From the NCBI RefSeq assembly GCF_900111175.1, contig NZ_FOGI01000010.1, positions 62,001 to 126,000 of the forward strand: a stretch of DNA of 64,000 bases, read 5' to 3'. This DNA comes from Actinokineospora terrae (GTDB lineage: Bacteria > Actinomycetota > Actinomycetes > Mycobacteriales > Pseudonocardiaceae). Shown here piece by piece: positions 1 to 9,795 of this stretch; the stretch's first letter is position 1, and every line of letters starts with the position of its first letter. The notes beneath the pieces are model-generated. The model was not told the origin of the DNA, searched no databases, and worked only from the letters and a program-made list of their open reading frames with translations. The position numbers and the translations under genes were made by a program.

Positions 1-323
1 CGGAGTCCACTGTGGACGATTTTGGGGCGTTGTGCGCGCACCTGGCCCGGCTGCACCCGTCCCGCTACGGCAAGCTCGTCGACGGCGTTCGCGCGGTGCA
101 CCTGCGGGGCGTGCGCCCGCTGTCCGGGCAGGACGTGGCGCTGCGCGTGGTGGCCCTCGCCGACCGGCTCTACGACCGCGCGATCCCGGTGGTGGTGTCC
201 GGCGCGCCGGTGTCGGAGCTGTTCACCCCGGACATGCTGCGCGGCGGCTACCGCAAGAAGTACCTGCGCGCGGTGAGCAGGCTCGTGGCGCTCTCCCGCG
301 ACGCGGCGACCCTGACCGGCTGA
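1..323 (+). CDS. ZapE/AFG1-like ATPase, C-terminal fragment
   Basis: The gene runs in from before the window; the frame is open from base 3, so only about the last 106 residues are visible. The segment contains DFGALCAHL, then a LADRLYDR stretch and a VSELF element. These resemble the C-terminal part of ZapE/AFG1-family P-loop ATPases, which bacteria use at the division site. The Walker motifs lie outside the window, so the call rests on C-terminal similarity only. A GTG at base 12 could act as a start, but the upstream codons stay open and a 100-residue stand-alone protein is less likely. A short gap separates it from the convergent small gene at 357. Confidence 0.6.
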   Translation, partial: ESTVDDFGALCAHLARLHPSRYGKLVDGVRAVHLRGVRPLSGQDVALRVVALADRLYDRAIPVVVSGAPVSELFTPDMLRGGYRKKYLRAVSRLVALSRDAATLTG

Positions 324-356
324 GGTTCGAGCAGCCGCAGGTGAGGTCTCAAGAAC

Positions 357-539
357 TCAAGAACGGCGGCGACCGCCACCGCTGGGCTTCTCCGGCGGGC
401 GGTGCTCGTCGATCAGCGCCCAGACCGAGACGCCGGTGCCGGACTCCGGCTGGCCGCGCTTGCCGCCCTGCGGTGGGGGTTCCTCGGCCTTGGCGCGCAG
501 TTCCTGGCGTATCTGGTCGTAGATGGGTGTGTCGGTCAC
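357..539 (-). CDS. Small hydrophilic hypothetical protein
   Basis: A protein of about 60 residues beginning TDTPIYDQIRQELRAKAEE, with a central VWALIDEH and a basic Gly/Arg tail. I do not recognise the family. The start is taken as GTG at 539 because GGAAAGG sits six bases ahead of it. An in-frame ATG at 545 and a GTG at 560 lie too close to, or ahead of, that ribosome site. It lies just downstream of the PAP2 phosphatase gene on the same strand and may share its transcript. Amphipathic N-terminal helix, no membrane segment. Confidence 0.5.
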   Translation of the reverse strand: MTDTPIYDQIRQELRAKAEEPPPQGGKRGQPESGTGVSVWALIDEHRPPEKPSGGGRRRS

Positions 540-575
540 CGCCATCCTTTCCGTTCGCACGAGGGCACTGCCAGG

Positions 576-1226
576 TTACGCACGGTACGCCTGTTCGCGT
601 CGCAGGCGAAGCGCCGGGTGTCGGCCGGGCAGCAGGTCGAGGACCGCGGCGACGGTGATCACCGCGCCGATGGCCCAGCAGAAACCACCGACCGTGTCAG
701 TGAGGTAGTGGTACCGCAGGCCCACAATCGCGCTCACCGCGGCGCCGGTCAGCACCAGGCACACCGCCGCCGTGCCGGTGGTGGCGCGCAGCCGCCGCCC
801 CGGGGCCGCGTTCGACGCCGTGACCAGCGTGAACACCGTGAGGATCGAGACAAGGGCAGTGGTGTGCCCACTGGGGTAGGCCAGGTACCCGTCGAGTTCG
901 CGGCCGACAACCGGCTTGAGCACCCAGGCGTTGAAGGTGACCGCGGCCGTCGGACCGAACACGGCCAGTAGCGCGACCCGGGGTCGTCTCACCCGATAGG
1001 CCACAATCGCCATGAGCATGATCACACCGATCATCGCGACCGGGTGGGTGGCGTAAGAGAGCGGTTCCGCGATACCGGGCACGGCGGTGAACACCCGGTC
1101 GGCGGCGGCGAACCCCAGTGAGTCGACCTCGGGCACCGGGCCGCTCACCTCACGACCCACCAAGCCGACGACGCCGAAGCACGCGGTCGCCACCCCCACC
1201 GCGGGCAGCACCATGAACCTGGGCAT
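576..1226 (-). CDS. PAP2-superfamily membrane phosphatase
   Basis: A 216-residue integral membrane protein with about five hydrophobic segments. It carries the PAP2 acid-phosphatase signature: YPSGHTTALVSI (central His) followed by LRYHYLTDTVGG (second catalytic His and Asp). Members dephosphorylate lipid phosphates such as undecaprenyl pyrophosphate or phosphatidic acid on the outer face of the membrane. The first motif (KxxxxxxRP) is weak here; VLKPVVGRELDGY is the nearest match. The start is uncertain: ATG 1226 was chosen, with GTG 1244 and GTG 1253 as longer options, the latter two near a GGAGGG. The antisense extension towards 1688 is an artefact of the ABC-F gene opposite. Confidence 0.75.
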   Translation of the reverse strand: MPRFMVLPAVGVATACFGVVGLVGREVSGPVPEVDSLGFAAADRVFTAVPGIAEPLSYATHPVAMIGVIMLMAIVAYRVRRPRVALLAVFGPTAAVTFNAWVLKPVVGRELDGYLAYPSGHTTALVSILTVFTLVTASNAAPGRRLRATTGTAAVCLVLTGAAVSAIVGLRYHYLTDTVGGFCWAIGAVITVAAVLDLLPGRHPALRLRREQAYRA

Positions 1227-1325
1227 CAACCGGTGCGCTTCCACGCCCTCCACTATGCCCGGCGGCCGCTCTTGCCTGACCGGCTGCCGAAAGTCACTCG
1301 CCGCCGCGTCTCGGAGTGAGCGACT

Positions 1326-2960
1326 ATGCACACCGTGGGTCATCTTGAGGCGAACGGACTGTCTTACACCTTGCCGGACGGGCGGGTGCTCTTCCGCGAC
1401 GCCGGACTCAAGGTCAACGCCAACCAGGTTGTCGCGCTGGTAGGTGAGAACGGCGCGGGTAAGACGACCATGTTGCGCATCATCTCCGGTGAGCTCACCG
1501 CGCCTGACGGGTCTGTCTCCGCGCGTGGCGGTATGGCCGTCATGCCGCAGTTCGTGGGTTCCGTCCGCGATGACCGTTCCGTCCGCGACCTGCTCCTCGC
1601 CGTCGCACCGGCCCCACTGCGCAAGGCAGCGCAAGAGTTGGACGACGTCGAGTTGGCGCTTATGGAGACTGACGACGAGCCCACCCAACTCCGCTACGCC
1701 GCCGCGCTGGTGGACTACGACGAAGCCGGGGGATACACAGCCGAAGTCCTCTGGGACACGGTCACCACCGCCGCTCTGGGCATGCCTTACGACAAGGCCC
1801 GGTTCCGCGAGGTTCGCACGCTCTCCGGCGGTGAGCAGAAACGCTTGGTCCTGGAGGCGCTGCTAAGGGGGCGCGAACAGGTCCTCTTGCTCGACGAGCC
1901 GGACAACTACCTAGACGTACCGGGCAAGCGTTGGCTGGAAGAGCGACTGGCCGAGACAGACAAGGCCGTTCTGCTCATCAGCCACGACCGCGAACTGCTC
2001 AACGCCGTGGCCACCCACGTCGTCACCGTGGAGGCGGGTACCGCGTGGACACACGCGGGCAAGTTCGCGACCTGGGCCGACGCGCGCGAGGCCCGGTGGG
2101 ACCGGATCGCCGAGCAGCAGCGGCGGTGGGACGAGGAGCACGAGAAGCTCAAGGAGTTGGTCCGCTCGTTGCAGCGCGCGGCCACCATGAGCGACGGCAT
2201 GGCCAGCCGCTACCGCGCGGCGCAGACCCGGTTGCGCAAGTTCGAGGAAGCCGGTCCGCCGCCGGTGCCGCCGCGCCCGCAACGGGTAACCCCACGGCTC
2301 ACCGGTGGCCGTACCGGAGTAAGGGTCATTACCTGCGAGCAGTTGGAGCTGACCGGGCTGATGAAGCCGTTCGACATAGAGGTTTTCTATGGCGACCGGC
2401 TCGCGGTGCTGGGCTCCAACGGTTCCGGTAAGAGCCACTTCCTGCGGCTGCTCTCCGAAGAGGACTCGGTAGCGCACACCGGTGTGTGCAGGCTCGGCGC
2501 CAGGGTCAGTCCCGGGCTGTTCGCGCAGACTCACCAGCACCCCGAATGGGTCGGCCGCACCCTCGTCGACATCCTGTGGCACGGCGACGACACCCGCCCC
2601 GGCCTCGACCGCGGCGCCGCAGCCTCCGCCCTGAGCCGCTACGGCCTGGCCGCGGCGGGCGAGCAGCGGTTCGAGACGCTGTCGGGCGGCCAGCAGGCCA
2701 GGCTGCAGATCCTGCTGCTCGAACTGTCCGGCGCGACCCTGCTGCTGCTCGACGAGCCGACCGACAACCTCGACCTGCACTCGGCCGAGGCGCTGCAGGA
2801 CGCGCTGACCGCGTACTCCGGCACCGTCGTCGCGGTCACCCACGACCGCTGGTTCGCCCGCTCGTTCGACCGGTTCCTGGTGTTCCGCTCGGACGGTCGG
2901 GTGTCCGAAGTGGACCGCCCGGTGTGGGACGAGCGCCGGGTGGTCCGGGAACGCCGATGA
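1326..2960 (+). CDS. ABC-F family ATPase
   Basis: A 544-residue soluble protein with two nucleotide-binding domains and no membrane segments, the architecture of ABC-F translation factors and antibiotic-resistance ribosome-protection proteins. Domain 1 has Walker A GENGAGKTT (about residue 40), signature LSGGEQKR and Walker B VLLLDEPDNYLD. Domain 2 has GSNGSGKSH, LSGGQQARL and LLLLDEPTDNLD. The charged inter-domain linker (about 245-330) is rich in Arg/Glu and should form the P-site tRNA interaction helices. ATG 1326 follows GGAGTGA at a good distance. It is divergent from the PAP2 gene and ends at a strong hairpin. Whether it confers resistance or is a housekeeping factor cannot be told from sequence. 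Confidence 0.85.
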   Translation: MHTVGHLEANGLSYTLPDGRVLFRDAGLKVNANQVVALVGENGAGKTTMLRIISGELTAPDGSVSARGGMAVMPQFVGSVRDDRSVRDLLLAVAPAPLRKAAQELDDVELALMETDDEPTQLRYAAALVDYDEAGGYTAEVLWDTVTTAALGMPYDKARFREVRTLSGGEQKRLVLEALLRGREQVLLLDEPDNYLDVPGKRWLEERLAETDKAVLLISHDRELLNAVATHVVTVEAGTAWTHAGKFATWADAREARWDRIAEQQRRWDEEHEKLKELVRSLQRAATMSDGMASRYRAAQTRLRKFEEAGPPPVPPRPQRVTPRLTGGRTGVRVITCEQLELTGLMKPFDIEVFYGDRLAVLGSNGSGKSHFLRLLSEEDSVAHTGVCRLGARVSPGLFAQTHQHPEWVGRTLVDILWHGDDTRPGLDRGAAASALSRYGLAAAGEQRFETLSGGQQARLQILLLELSGATLLLLDEPTDNLDLHSAEALQDALTAYSGTVVAVTHDRWFARSFDRFLVFRSDGRVSEVDRPVWDERRVVRERR

Positions 2961-3075
2961 CCGGGTGGGGCGGCTCCTGCCACCGCCCCACCCGGCTCCC
3001 CACCCCTGACCAGCGCGGGCCGACGCGCTGTCAGACCTTCGTCCGGCCAGTGCCTCCCCCGGCGCACCGTCCGCG

Positions 3076-3173
3076 CCGGGAGAACCCGGGGAACACGGGC
3101 GAGTCGCCCGTGTGAGGGCTCCCGGGTCCGGCCCGGTAGCCGTGCGGTGGGGTGCCTACCACCGCACGGCTAC
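3076..3173. terminator. Double hairpin between convergent genes
   Basis: Two perfect inverted repeats: 3093-3102 with 3104-3113 (ACACGGGCGA and its complement) nested inside CCGGGAG/CTCCCGG arms (3076-3082, 3119-3125), then a 15-bp stem 3136-3150/3159-3173 with an 8-nt loop. Located between the ABC-F stop (2960) and the stop of the minus-strand gene at 3192. No T-run, as usual in actinomycetes. Confidence 0.75.
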
Positions 3174-3191
3174 CGCTGATCGTCAGGACTA

Positions 3192-3586
3192 TCAGCGGCG
3201 GGCGCAGGTACCGACGCGCTGCCAGTTGTCGCCGTAGCACGCGGTCTGGCTGGTTGTGCTGTAGACGCAGAGCTCGGTGGAGGCGTTGAAGCCCGCCGAG
3301 CACATGTTGTCCGGGTTGATGCGGGTGTCGAGCTGCTTGAGCGTGGTCGACGCGCCACCACACCCCTGCTGCGGGCAGGTCTGACCGAAGCCGATGAGCC
3401 TGGTCGACGCCTGCGCCGCGGGGGAGGAGTCGTTGATGCTGATCGGCGCCTGCGACACGGTGCTGGACAGCTTGAACAAGGCGGTTCGGAGGGCGGCGGT
3501 GCCGCCAGCGCGCTGGGCATGGCCACGGCCGCGGCGGCGAGAACCGCCGGGATGAGGGCAGCCCGCAGCAAGGTGCGGATCTTCAT
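3192..3586 (-). pseudogene. Secreted Cys-rich protein, frameshifted after signal peptide
   Basis: ATG 3586 (AGGAAA eight bases ahead) opens a clear Sec signal peptide: MKIRTLLRA, a hydrophobic core, then a likely ALA cleavage site near residue 28. Right after this, between about 3502 and 3480, the frame that makes sense switches. The original frame goes into a Pro/Arg-rich unlikely run, while the other frame continues as LFKLSSTVSQAPISIND and ends with six spaced cysteines (QTCPQQGC, NMC, ELC, TAC, GTC) at the stop at 3192. The distance from ATG to that stop is 395 nt, so one base is missing or two are extra. Either the gene is broken or the base call is wrong. The family of the mature protein is not recognised. 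Confidence 0.6.
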
Positions 3587-3710
3587 GAGGAGGTTTCCTG
3601 TGACGCAGGGAGAAACTCGTCCGCCCGGTACCGGGGTGGCCGGGCGTGGAACCCACTATGTGCGGCGCGTGAACTACCGAAACAATCCCAACGTTGCATA
3701 GGGTCCGCCT

Positions 3711-4274
3711 ATGGACATGGAACTGCGCCAGCTGCGTGCCGTTCTCGCCATCGCCGAGGCGGGCACCCTCACCGCGGCGGCGACCAGGCTCGGCGTGACC
3801 CAGCCGTCGGTCAGCGAGTCGTTACGCCGCGCCGAACGCGTCGCGGGCGGCGCGTTGTTCCAGCGCGGCCCGGCAGGCGCGGTGCCGACCGCGCTCGGCG
3901 AGGTCGTCGTGGCGCACGCGATGGCGGTGCTGGAGGCGATGGACCGCTTCACCGCCACCGCCGAACGCCACCACCCGGCCCAGTTGCCCGCCGCGGTCCG
4001 CTTCGCCTGCTCACCGCTCGCCCACCTGCCAGAAGCCCCCATCTCCGCCCTGGCGGGCGAGACCTGGTGCGTCGGCGAGTCCCACGACGACGGCCTCGCC
4101 GAGAACCTCGCCGCCGCCTTCGGACCGACGACGGCCCTCTCGACCCCCCACATCAACCGCCTCTCGCTCGAACTCGTCCGAGCCCAACACGAGGTCGTCG
4201 AACAAACCCCCGCCCACCGCCAGTGGCTCACCCGCCACCCCGAGTGGACCACCACCCCCGCCGACCACTCGTAA
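3711..4274 (+). CDS. Short LysR-type regulator
   Basis: A 187-residue protein with a normal LysR winged-helix N-terminus (ELRQLRAVLAIAEAGTLTAAA, VTQPSVSESLRRAE, residues 3-65). Only about 100 residues follow, against the usual 200-plus effector domain, so ligand sensing is reduced or lost. It contains a TTA leucine codon (3822-3824), rare in this DNA. It is convergent with the full-length LysR gene, leaving six bases between stops. It may be a degraded paralogue or a constitutive DNA binder. Confidence 0.7.
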   Translation: MDMELRQLRAVLAIAEAGTLTAAATRLGVTQPSVSESLRRAERVAGGALFQRGPAGAVPTALGEVVVAHAMAVLEAMDRFTATAERHHPAQLPAAVRFACSPLAHLPEAPISALAGETWCVGESHDDGLAENLAAAFGPTTALSTPHINRLSLELVRAQHEVVEQTPAHRQWLTRHPEWTTTPADHS

Positions 4275-4280
4275 CGGCCG

Positions 4281-5231
4281 TCAGGAGCCGAGCCAGCCGG
4301 GGTTGGCGGACCACCAGCCGGGGAGGCGGCCTTGGGTGGGGATCATGGCTCGGTAGGTCTCGACGAGTTTGTCGCGGATGTGGGTGGCGTGGTCGGCGAC
4401 GACGCCGTTGGTGGGCCACAGGAGTAGGTGGCGCACGCGCAGGGGGGAGCCGCGCAGGGGGCGGACGACGCCGGGGAGGGTGACGCCGCTGCTGATGGCC
4501 TGGACGGGGAAGGCGACGGGGTCGCCGCGGCGGATGAGTTGGGCGGCGACGAGTTGGTCGAACTCGCGGACGGTCACCCGGCCCGCCCCCGCGCGGTCGC
4601 ACTCGGCGATCAGGTGCCGGTTCATCTCGTCGTCGCCACTGGCCCACAGCAGCCAGGTGACACCGGCCAGGTCCAGCAGGTCCACTTCGGACTTACCGGC
4701 GGCCGGGTGCGTCTCGGGCAGCAGCACGAAGATCGACTCGGTCCCGACGACCGTCATCCGCGTGCCCGGCGGCGGGACCGTCTCCCGGCCGGGGAAGTCG
4801 ACGTGCAGCACCAGGTCGACCAGGCCGTTGGCCAGCGCGCTCAGGCAGGGCGCCTGCCGGTCCAGCACGGTCAGGTCGATCAGCCGGTCGCCGAAGACCT
4901 CGCCGACCACCTCGCAGAACCGCGACGCCAGCACCGTGGGGCGGGTACCGAGGCGCAGCATCGGGGTGCTCGGCCCGTCGTGGGCGCGGCGCACCGCGGT
5001 GGTCAGCGCGTCGAGCGCGGCCAGCACCTCGCGGGCGTGCGGCAGCAGCACCCGGCCCAGCGTGGTCGGCCGCGCGCCGTGCCTGCCCCGGTCGAACACC
5101 GGGCTGCCGAGCACCTGCTCGATGCGGCGCAGCTGCGCGGTCAGCGACGGCTGCGACAGCCCGGGCGCCACCGCCGCCTGGGTCACGCTGCCCGCGGTGC
5201 CCACGGCGTCGATGTAGCGCAGGTGGCGCAC
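4281..5231 (-). CDS. LysR-family transcriptional regulator
   Basis: A full-length LysR regulator (about 316 residues): HTH at VRHLRYIDAVGTAG...LSQPSLTAQLRRIE, then a two-lobe substrate-binding domain with LRLGTRPTVLA near residue 90 and a VTVREFDQLVAAQLIRRGDPVAFPP-like region near 225. GTG 5231 is taken as start because GGAG lies six bases upstream and LysR proteins usually begin just before this motif; GTG 5252 would add seven residues. It follows the TPMT-like gene by a short gap on the same strand, suggesting co-transcription. The target is unknown. Confidence 0.8.
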   Translation of the reverse strand: MRHLRYIDAVGTAGSVTQAAVAPGLSQPSLTAQLRRIEQVLGSPVFDRGRHGARPTTLGRVLLPHAREVLAALDALTTAVRRAHDGPSTPMLRLGTRPTVLASRFCEVVGEVFGDRLIDLTVLDRQAPCLSALANGLVDLVLHVDFPGRETVPPPGTRMTVVGTESIFVLLPETHPAAGKSEVDLLDLAGVTWLLWASGDDEMNRHLIAECDRAGAGRVTVREFDQLVAAQLIRRGDPVAFPVQAISSGVTLPGVVRPLRGSPLRVRHLLLWPTNGVVADHATHIRDKLVETYRAMIPTQGRLPGWWSANPGWLGS

Positions 5232-5270
5232 CTCGAGCTCCGTCCGGACCACTATGCCGTGGCGCTCGGA

Positions 5271-5936
5271 CTACTGGAAGCGGCGCAGCAGGAATCCGTG
5301 CTCGACGAGGTCGTCGAGGCCGAACTTCTCGACCATCCGGTGCTCGGGGCGCGGCTCGGCCAGCAGGTGGTCGATCTCGAACCGCTCGCCGAAGTAGGCC
5401 TCGACGTCGGCGGGGCCCACCGAGAACGGCGGTGACGGCAGCGCGGGCCGGTACTCCAGGGTGTTGATGAAGTACCAGGCGCCCGGCGCGGTCAGCGCCG
5501 TCACCGCCTCGACGTAGCGGTGGCGCATGTCCTCGGGGAAGGCGATCAGCGACGCGCGGTCGTAGACCAGGTCGACCGGCCCGATGTCTTCGGGCGCGAG
5601 GTCGAACAGGTCGCGGTTGAGGATCGTCAGGTTGCCCGCGGTGAACACGCCCGGCCTGGGCTGCCGCGGGCTCAGGCCGTTCTCGGCGATGAACTCGTCG
5701 ATGGCCTGGGCGACGAGTTCCACCCCCACCACGCTGCGCGCGTGGGCGGCGAAGAACAGCAGGTCGGCGGTCTTGCCGCAGAGCGGGACCAGGACGGTGG
5801 CGTCGTCGAGCAGGCCCCGGTCGGCGAGCAGCCGCGCGTGCGGGTGGACCGAGGGCAGGTGGAAGCTCGTCTTCGAGCCGCCCTCCTGCCAGGAGTCGAT
5901 CCAGAACTGGGTTTCCACCCGGGGGATTGTGAACAT
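5271..5936 (-). CDS. Thiopurine S-methyltransferase-like SAM methyltransferase
   Basis: A 221-residue class I methyltransferase. The N-terminal TQFWIDSWQEGG...FHLPSVHP and the SAM-binding VLVPLCGKTADLLFFA...VVGVEL (residues 48-75) match the TPMT family; DLVYDRASLIAFP is the motif IV region. Bacterial TPMTs methylate thiols and also selenium or tellurium oxyanions. The substrate here is unknown. ATG 5936. It lies between rocD and a LysR gene on the same strand. Confidence 0.8.
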   Translation of the reverse strand: MFTIPRVETQFWIDSWQEGGSKTSFHLPSVHPHARLLADRGLLDDATVLVPLCGKTADLLFFAAHARSVVGVELVAQAIDEFIAENGLSPRQPRPGVFTAGNLTILNRDLFDLAPEDIGPVDLVYDRASLIAFPEDMRHRYVEAVTALTAPGAWYFINTLEYRPALPSPPFSVGPADVEAYFGERFEIDHLLAEPRPEHRMVEKFGLDDLVEHGFLLRRFQ

Positions 5937-6010
5937 GCGCGGGCCCGACCGGCAGCCCCGGCCGGTTGGACTATCGGGTGACGCGCGGTCACCCGCCGTG
6001 ATGGGACCGC

Positions 6011-6043
6011 GTGGCGGCCGGGGCCCTCGTGCCCGGCCGCCAC
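6011..6043. terminator. Hairpin downstream of rocD
   Basis: Perfect 12-bp stem (6011-6022 with 6032-6043; GTGGCGGCCGGG and complement) around a 9-nt loop, starting eight bases after the rocD stop on the minus strand. Likely terminator separating rocD from the TPMT-like gene. Confidence 0.7.
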
Positions 6044-6050
6044 GGGGGGA

Positions 6051-7268
<1,218 letters not shown>

Positions 7269-7393
7269 GACCCCAGGCTAGGTCCCCCCGCTGACGATTT
7301 CATCCGCTGGGCATTGCTTCTAGCGCCCGTTCGTTGCGCCATCACACGCAGATGAGGTGAAACGTTGCGTCACACCACGATCTGGTGAACGAC

Positions 7394-8380
7394 CTAGTGC
7401 GTCAGGGATGGCGAGTTCGCGCCCTCCACCACCAGTTTGGGCTGTCCGGACCCATCAGCGGAAATCGACCACACGTCGTTGACCCCGTCGTCGCGCTGGA
7501 GTGCGTAGGCGACGGTGGCGTCATCGAGCCAGATGGCCTGGTCGTCCACACTGCGGGTCTCACCCAGAGGGGTGCTGCTCAGCGTCGACAGGTCCATCAC
7601 CGACAACCGCCACCCCTTCTTCGGGTCCGCGTCGATAGCGGACTTGTAGGCGATGCGTTTTCCGTCTGGCGAGAGAGAGGGACATTCCACGTTGGCCGTC
7701 AGCGTTCGCACTGTCCGCGCCGATAGATCTCCCTCGACCAGATAGCGCTTACCGCCGGTTCCTAGGGTCGCGTAGAAGCGGTTGTCGTCGGCGGTGAACG
7801 TGACACCCCAGTAGTTGAAGTCGACGGCCTGGTGCGGCTTGCCCTCGACGGTCGCGGAGAACTCCTCCAGTGAGTGCACTACCGCGTCGGTCTTGGTGTC
7901 GAGGATGCCGGTCTGCGTCGAGAAGCCGGTGGTGGCGTAAGAGTGGCCGTCCAGGAATACCGTCCACGACACCATGCGGCCGCTCGCGGACACCTTCAAC
8001 CGGTTGGGGAACCCGGTCAGCGGCACTGACTTGATCTCGTTGTCCTTGATGTCCAGCAGCGACAACTTGGTGCCTACGAGCGCGTCGACAGGTCGTAGGC
8101 ACGCGACCGTGCGTGCCGCGTAGTAGGCGCGGTCGCACCGCACGGTGGACAGACCGCGGGGTGCGTGTGGGTCGGTCGCCGAGGCCCAGCCCAACACGCC
8201 GTTGGTGAGCACCTGGAGGGATCGCCGGTCGACGCCGTCGTCGGGGGGAGCCACGGACGCCATTCGCGGCAGCTGCGCGGCCGCGGGAGGTGTGGATGTG
8301 CGCGCCACGTAGAACACGGCCGCGCCGACCAACAGCGCGGCCGCGGCGAGGGCGACGAGGATCCTGGTCTTGACGGTCAT
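7394..8380 (-). CDS. Membrane-anchored beta-propeller (TolB-like) protein
   Basis: A 328-residue protein with one N-terminal membrane segment (TRILVALAAAALLVGAAVFYV) and an extracytoplasmic part with WD40/TolB-like repeats, seen as ECPSLSPDGKRIAYKS, RLSVMDL, AIWLDDATVAYAL and VWSISADGSGQ. ATG 8380 shares its A with the TGA of the upstream MFS gene, so translation is probably coupled and the two products may act together. No catalytic residue was recognised. The in-frame extension upstream lies inside the MFS gene and was rejected. Confidence 0.7.
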   Translation of the reverse strand: MTVKTRILVALAAAALLVGAAVFYVARTSTPPAAAQLPRMASVAPPDDGVDRRSLQVLTNGVLGWASATDPHAPRGLSTVRCDRAYYAARTVACLRPVDALVGTKLSLLDIKDNEIKSVPLTGFPNRLKVSASGRMVSWTVFLDGHSYATTGFSTQTGILDTKTDAVVHSLEEFSATVEGKPHQAVDFNYWGVTFTADDNRFYATLGTGGKRYLVEGDLSARTVRTLTANVECPSLSPDGKRIAYKSAIDADPKKGWRLSVMDLSTLSSTPLGETRSVDDQAIWLDDATVAYALQRDDGVNDVWSISADGSGQPKLVVEGANSPSLTH

Positions 8381-9624
8381 CACGGCTGCACGCTCCGGTT
8401 CACCCGCGCGAAGATCAGCGCGGTCACGACGATGGTGACGGCGACAGCGCCACCTGCCGCGGCACACGCCGCGGTCGGCCCCCACAGTTGCCAAGATAGG
8501 CCAAACAGCACCGAGGAACCCAGGTACGCCAACGCTTGCCCTGTTTGCACTAGCGCCATGCCGGTGGCCCGTAGTTCCTTCGGCAGGACACGCCCGGCCA
8601 GCGCCATCAGCACGCCATCGGTCGCGGCGTAGAAGAAGCCATAGAGAACCAGGACGAGGACGATCAGCGCGATCCCGTCGATAGGCCCGATCAGCGCGAG
8701 GTAGACCAAGGCGAGCGCGGAGTAGCCACCGAGCATGACCTTCGCCCGGCCGATCTTGTCCGCCAGAACGCCTAGAGGGGTCGCCAGCAGCAGGTAGACC
8801 AGACTCGTGCCGACAGCCAGAAGTGGGAACCAGCCCATGGACAGGTCACCGCGCTTCTGGAGCAGGAGGTAGACGAACCCGTCGCCGACCACTACGAGTC
8901 CCAGCAACGACGCGGCGAGCAGCAGCGCGCCCACGCCCTTGTGTCGTACCAACCCCAGTGCCGCACGGATGTCCACGGCCTTCGGTTTGGCCTTCTCGCG
9001 GTGGTCGCGCACGAACAGCACCAGGACCACCACGCCGAACGCGGCGACGAGGAAGCTGATGAAGAAGACCGCGTCGAACTCCTGCGAGCCCGCCCACATC
9101 AGCACGCCCACCGCCGCCAACGGGCCGATGAACGCGCCAAGGGCGTCCATCGAGCGGTGCACGCCGAACGCGCGGCCGAGTTGGTCCTCCGGCGTCGACA
9201 GGGTGATCAGCGCGTCCCGTGGCCCGGTGCGCAAACCCTTGCCCGCCCGGTCGGCGGTGATGGCGGCGCCGATGCCCGCGAGCGAGTTCCCGGCCGCGAT
9301 CAGACCCAGCTTCGCCAGCGCGGCGAGACCGTAGCCGACGCCCGCGACCGTCTTGTGCCGCCTGGTGCGGTCAGCGACATAGCCGCCGACGAGCCGCAGC
9401 AGCGCGGTCGCCCCGGTATAGAGGCCATCGATGGCCCCGTAGGCGAGAGGGCTCATGCCCAGTCCCACCACGAGGTAGAGCGGTAAGACAGCGGTGACCA
9501 TCTCGGAGGAGATGTCGGTGATGAGGCTGACCGCGCCGAGCGCGATCACATTGCCGCTCACCCTCCTCTTGAGACGGTCGGGCACCTCGGTGACCTCCGG
9601 TCGACTCACCGTGGACAGGTACAC
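8380..9624 (-). CDS. MFS transporter
   Basis: A 414-residue protein with about twelve hydrophobic segments. It carries the MFS loop motif GGYVADRTRRHKTV and the second-half equivalent GVLADKIGRAKVMLGG. GTG 9624 is the start because GGAGG stands six bases ahead of it, making the upstream in-frame ATG at 9672 unlikely. One TTA codon (minus strand, 9486-9484). It overlaps the beta-propeller gene by one base. Substrate unknown; the closest resemblance by eye is to small-drug or sugar exporters of the MFS_1 group. Confidence 0.8.
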   Translation of the reverse strand: MYLSTVSRPEVTEVPDRLKRRVSGNVIALGAVSLITDISSEMVTAVLPLYLVVGLGMSPLAYGAIDGLYTGATALLRLVGGYVADRTRRHKTVAGVGYGLAALAKLGLIAAGNSLAGIGAAITADRAGKGLRTGPRDALITLSTPEDQLGRAFGVHRSMDALGAFIGPLAAVGVLMWAGSQEFDAVFFISFLVAAFGVVVLVLFVRDHREKAKPKAVDIRAALGLVRHKGVGALLLAASLLGLVVVGDGFVYLLLQKRGDLSMGWFPLLAVGTSLVYLLLATPLGVLADKIGRAKVMLGGYSALALVYLALIGPIDGIALIVLVLVLYGFFYAATDGVLMALAGRVLPKELRATGMALVQTGQALAYLGSSVLFGLSWQLWGPTAACAAAGGAVAVTIVVTALIFARVNRSVQP

Positions 9625-9647
9625 GCGCAACCTCCGTGGTGGGGTGC

Positions 9648-9684
9648 TGCCGGGCCACCACGGGAGAACCATGGTGGCCCGGCA
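9648..9684. terminator. Hairpin between phosphatase and MFS genes
   Basis: Perfect 13-bp stem 9648-9660/9672-9684 (TGCCGGGCCACCA and complement), 11-nt loop. It is 112 bases after the phosphatase stop and just ahead of the MFS ribosome site on the minus strand, so it could be a terminator of the phosphatase transcript or a 5' leader structure of the MFS transcript. Confidence 0.6.
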
Positions 9685-9795
9685 ACACGGTGGTCGTCTA
9701 GCGGCGCTCGCTACCCCGAGGACCCCGCGAAGTTCGGCTCGCCAGGTCGGGAGCGATGCCGGGCGGGGACGAGGGGGGTGGCGGGAGGAGTGTTG

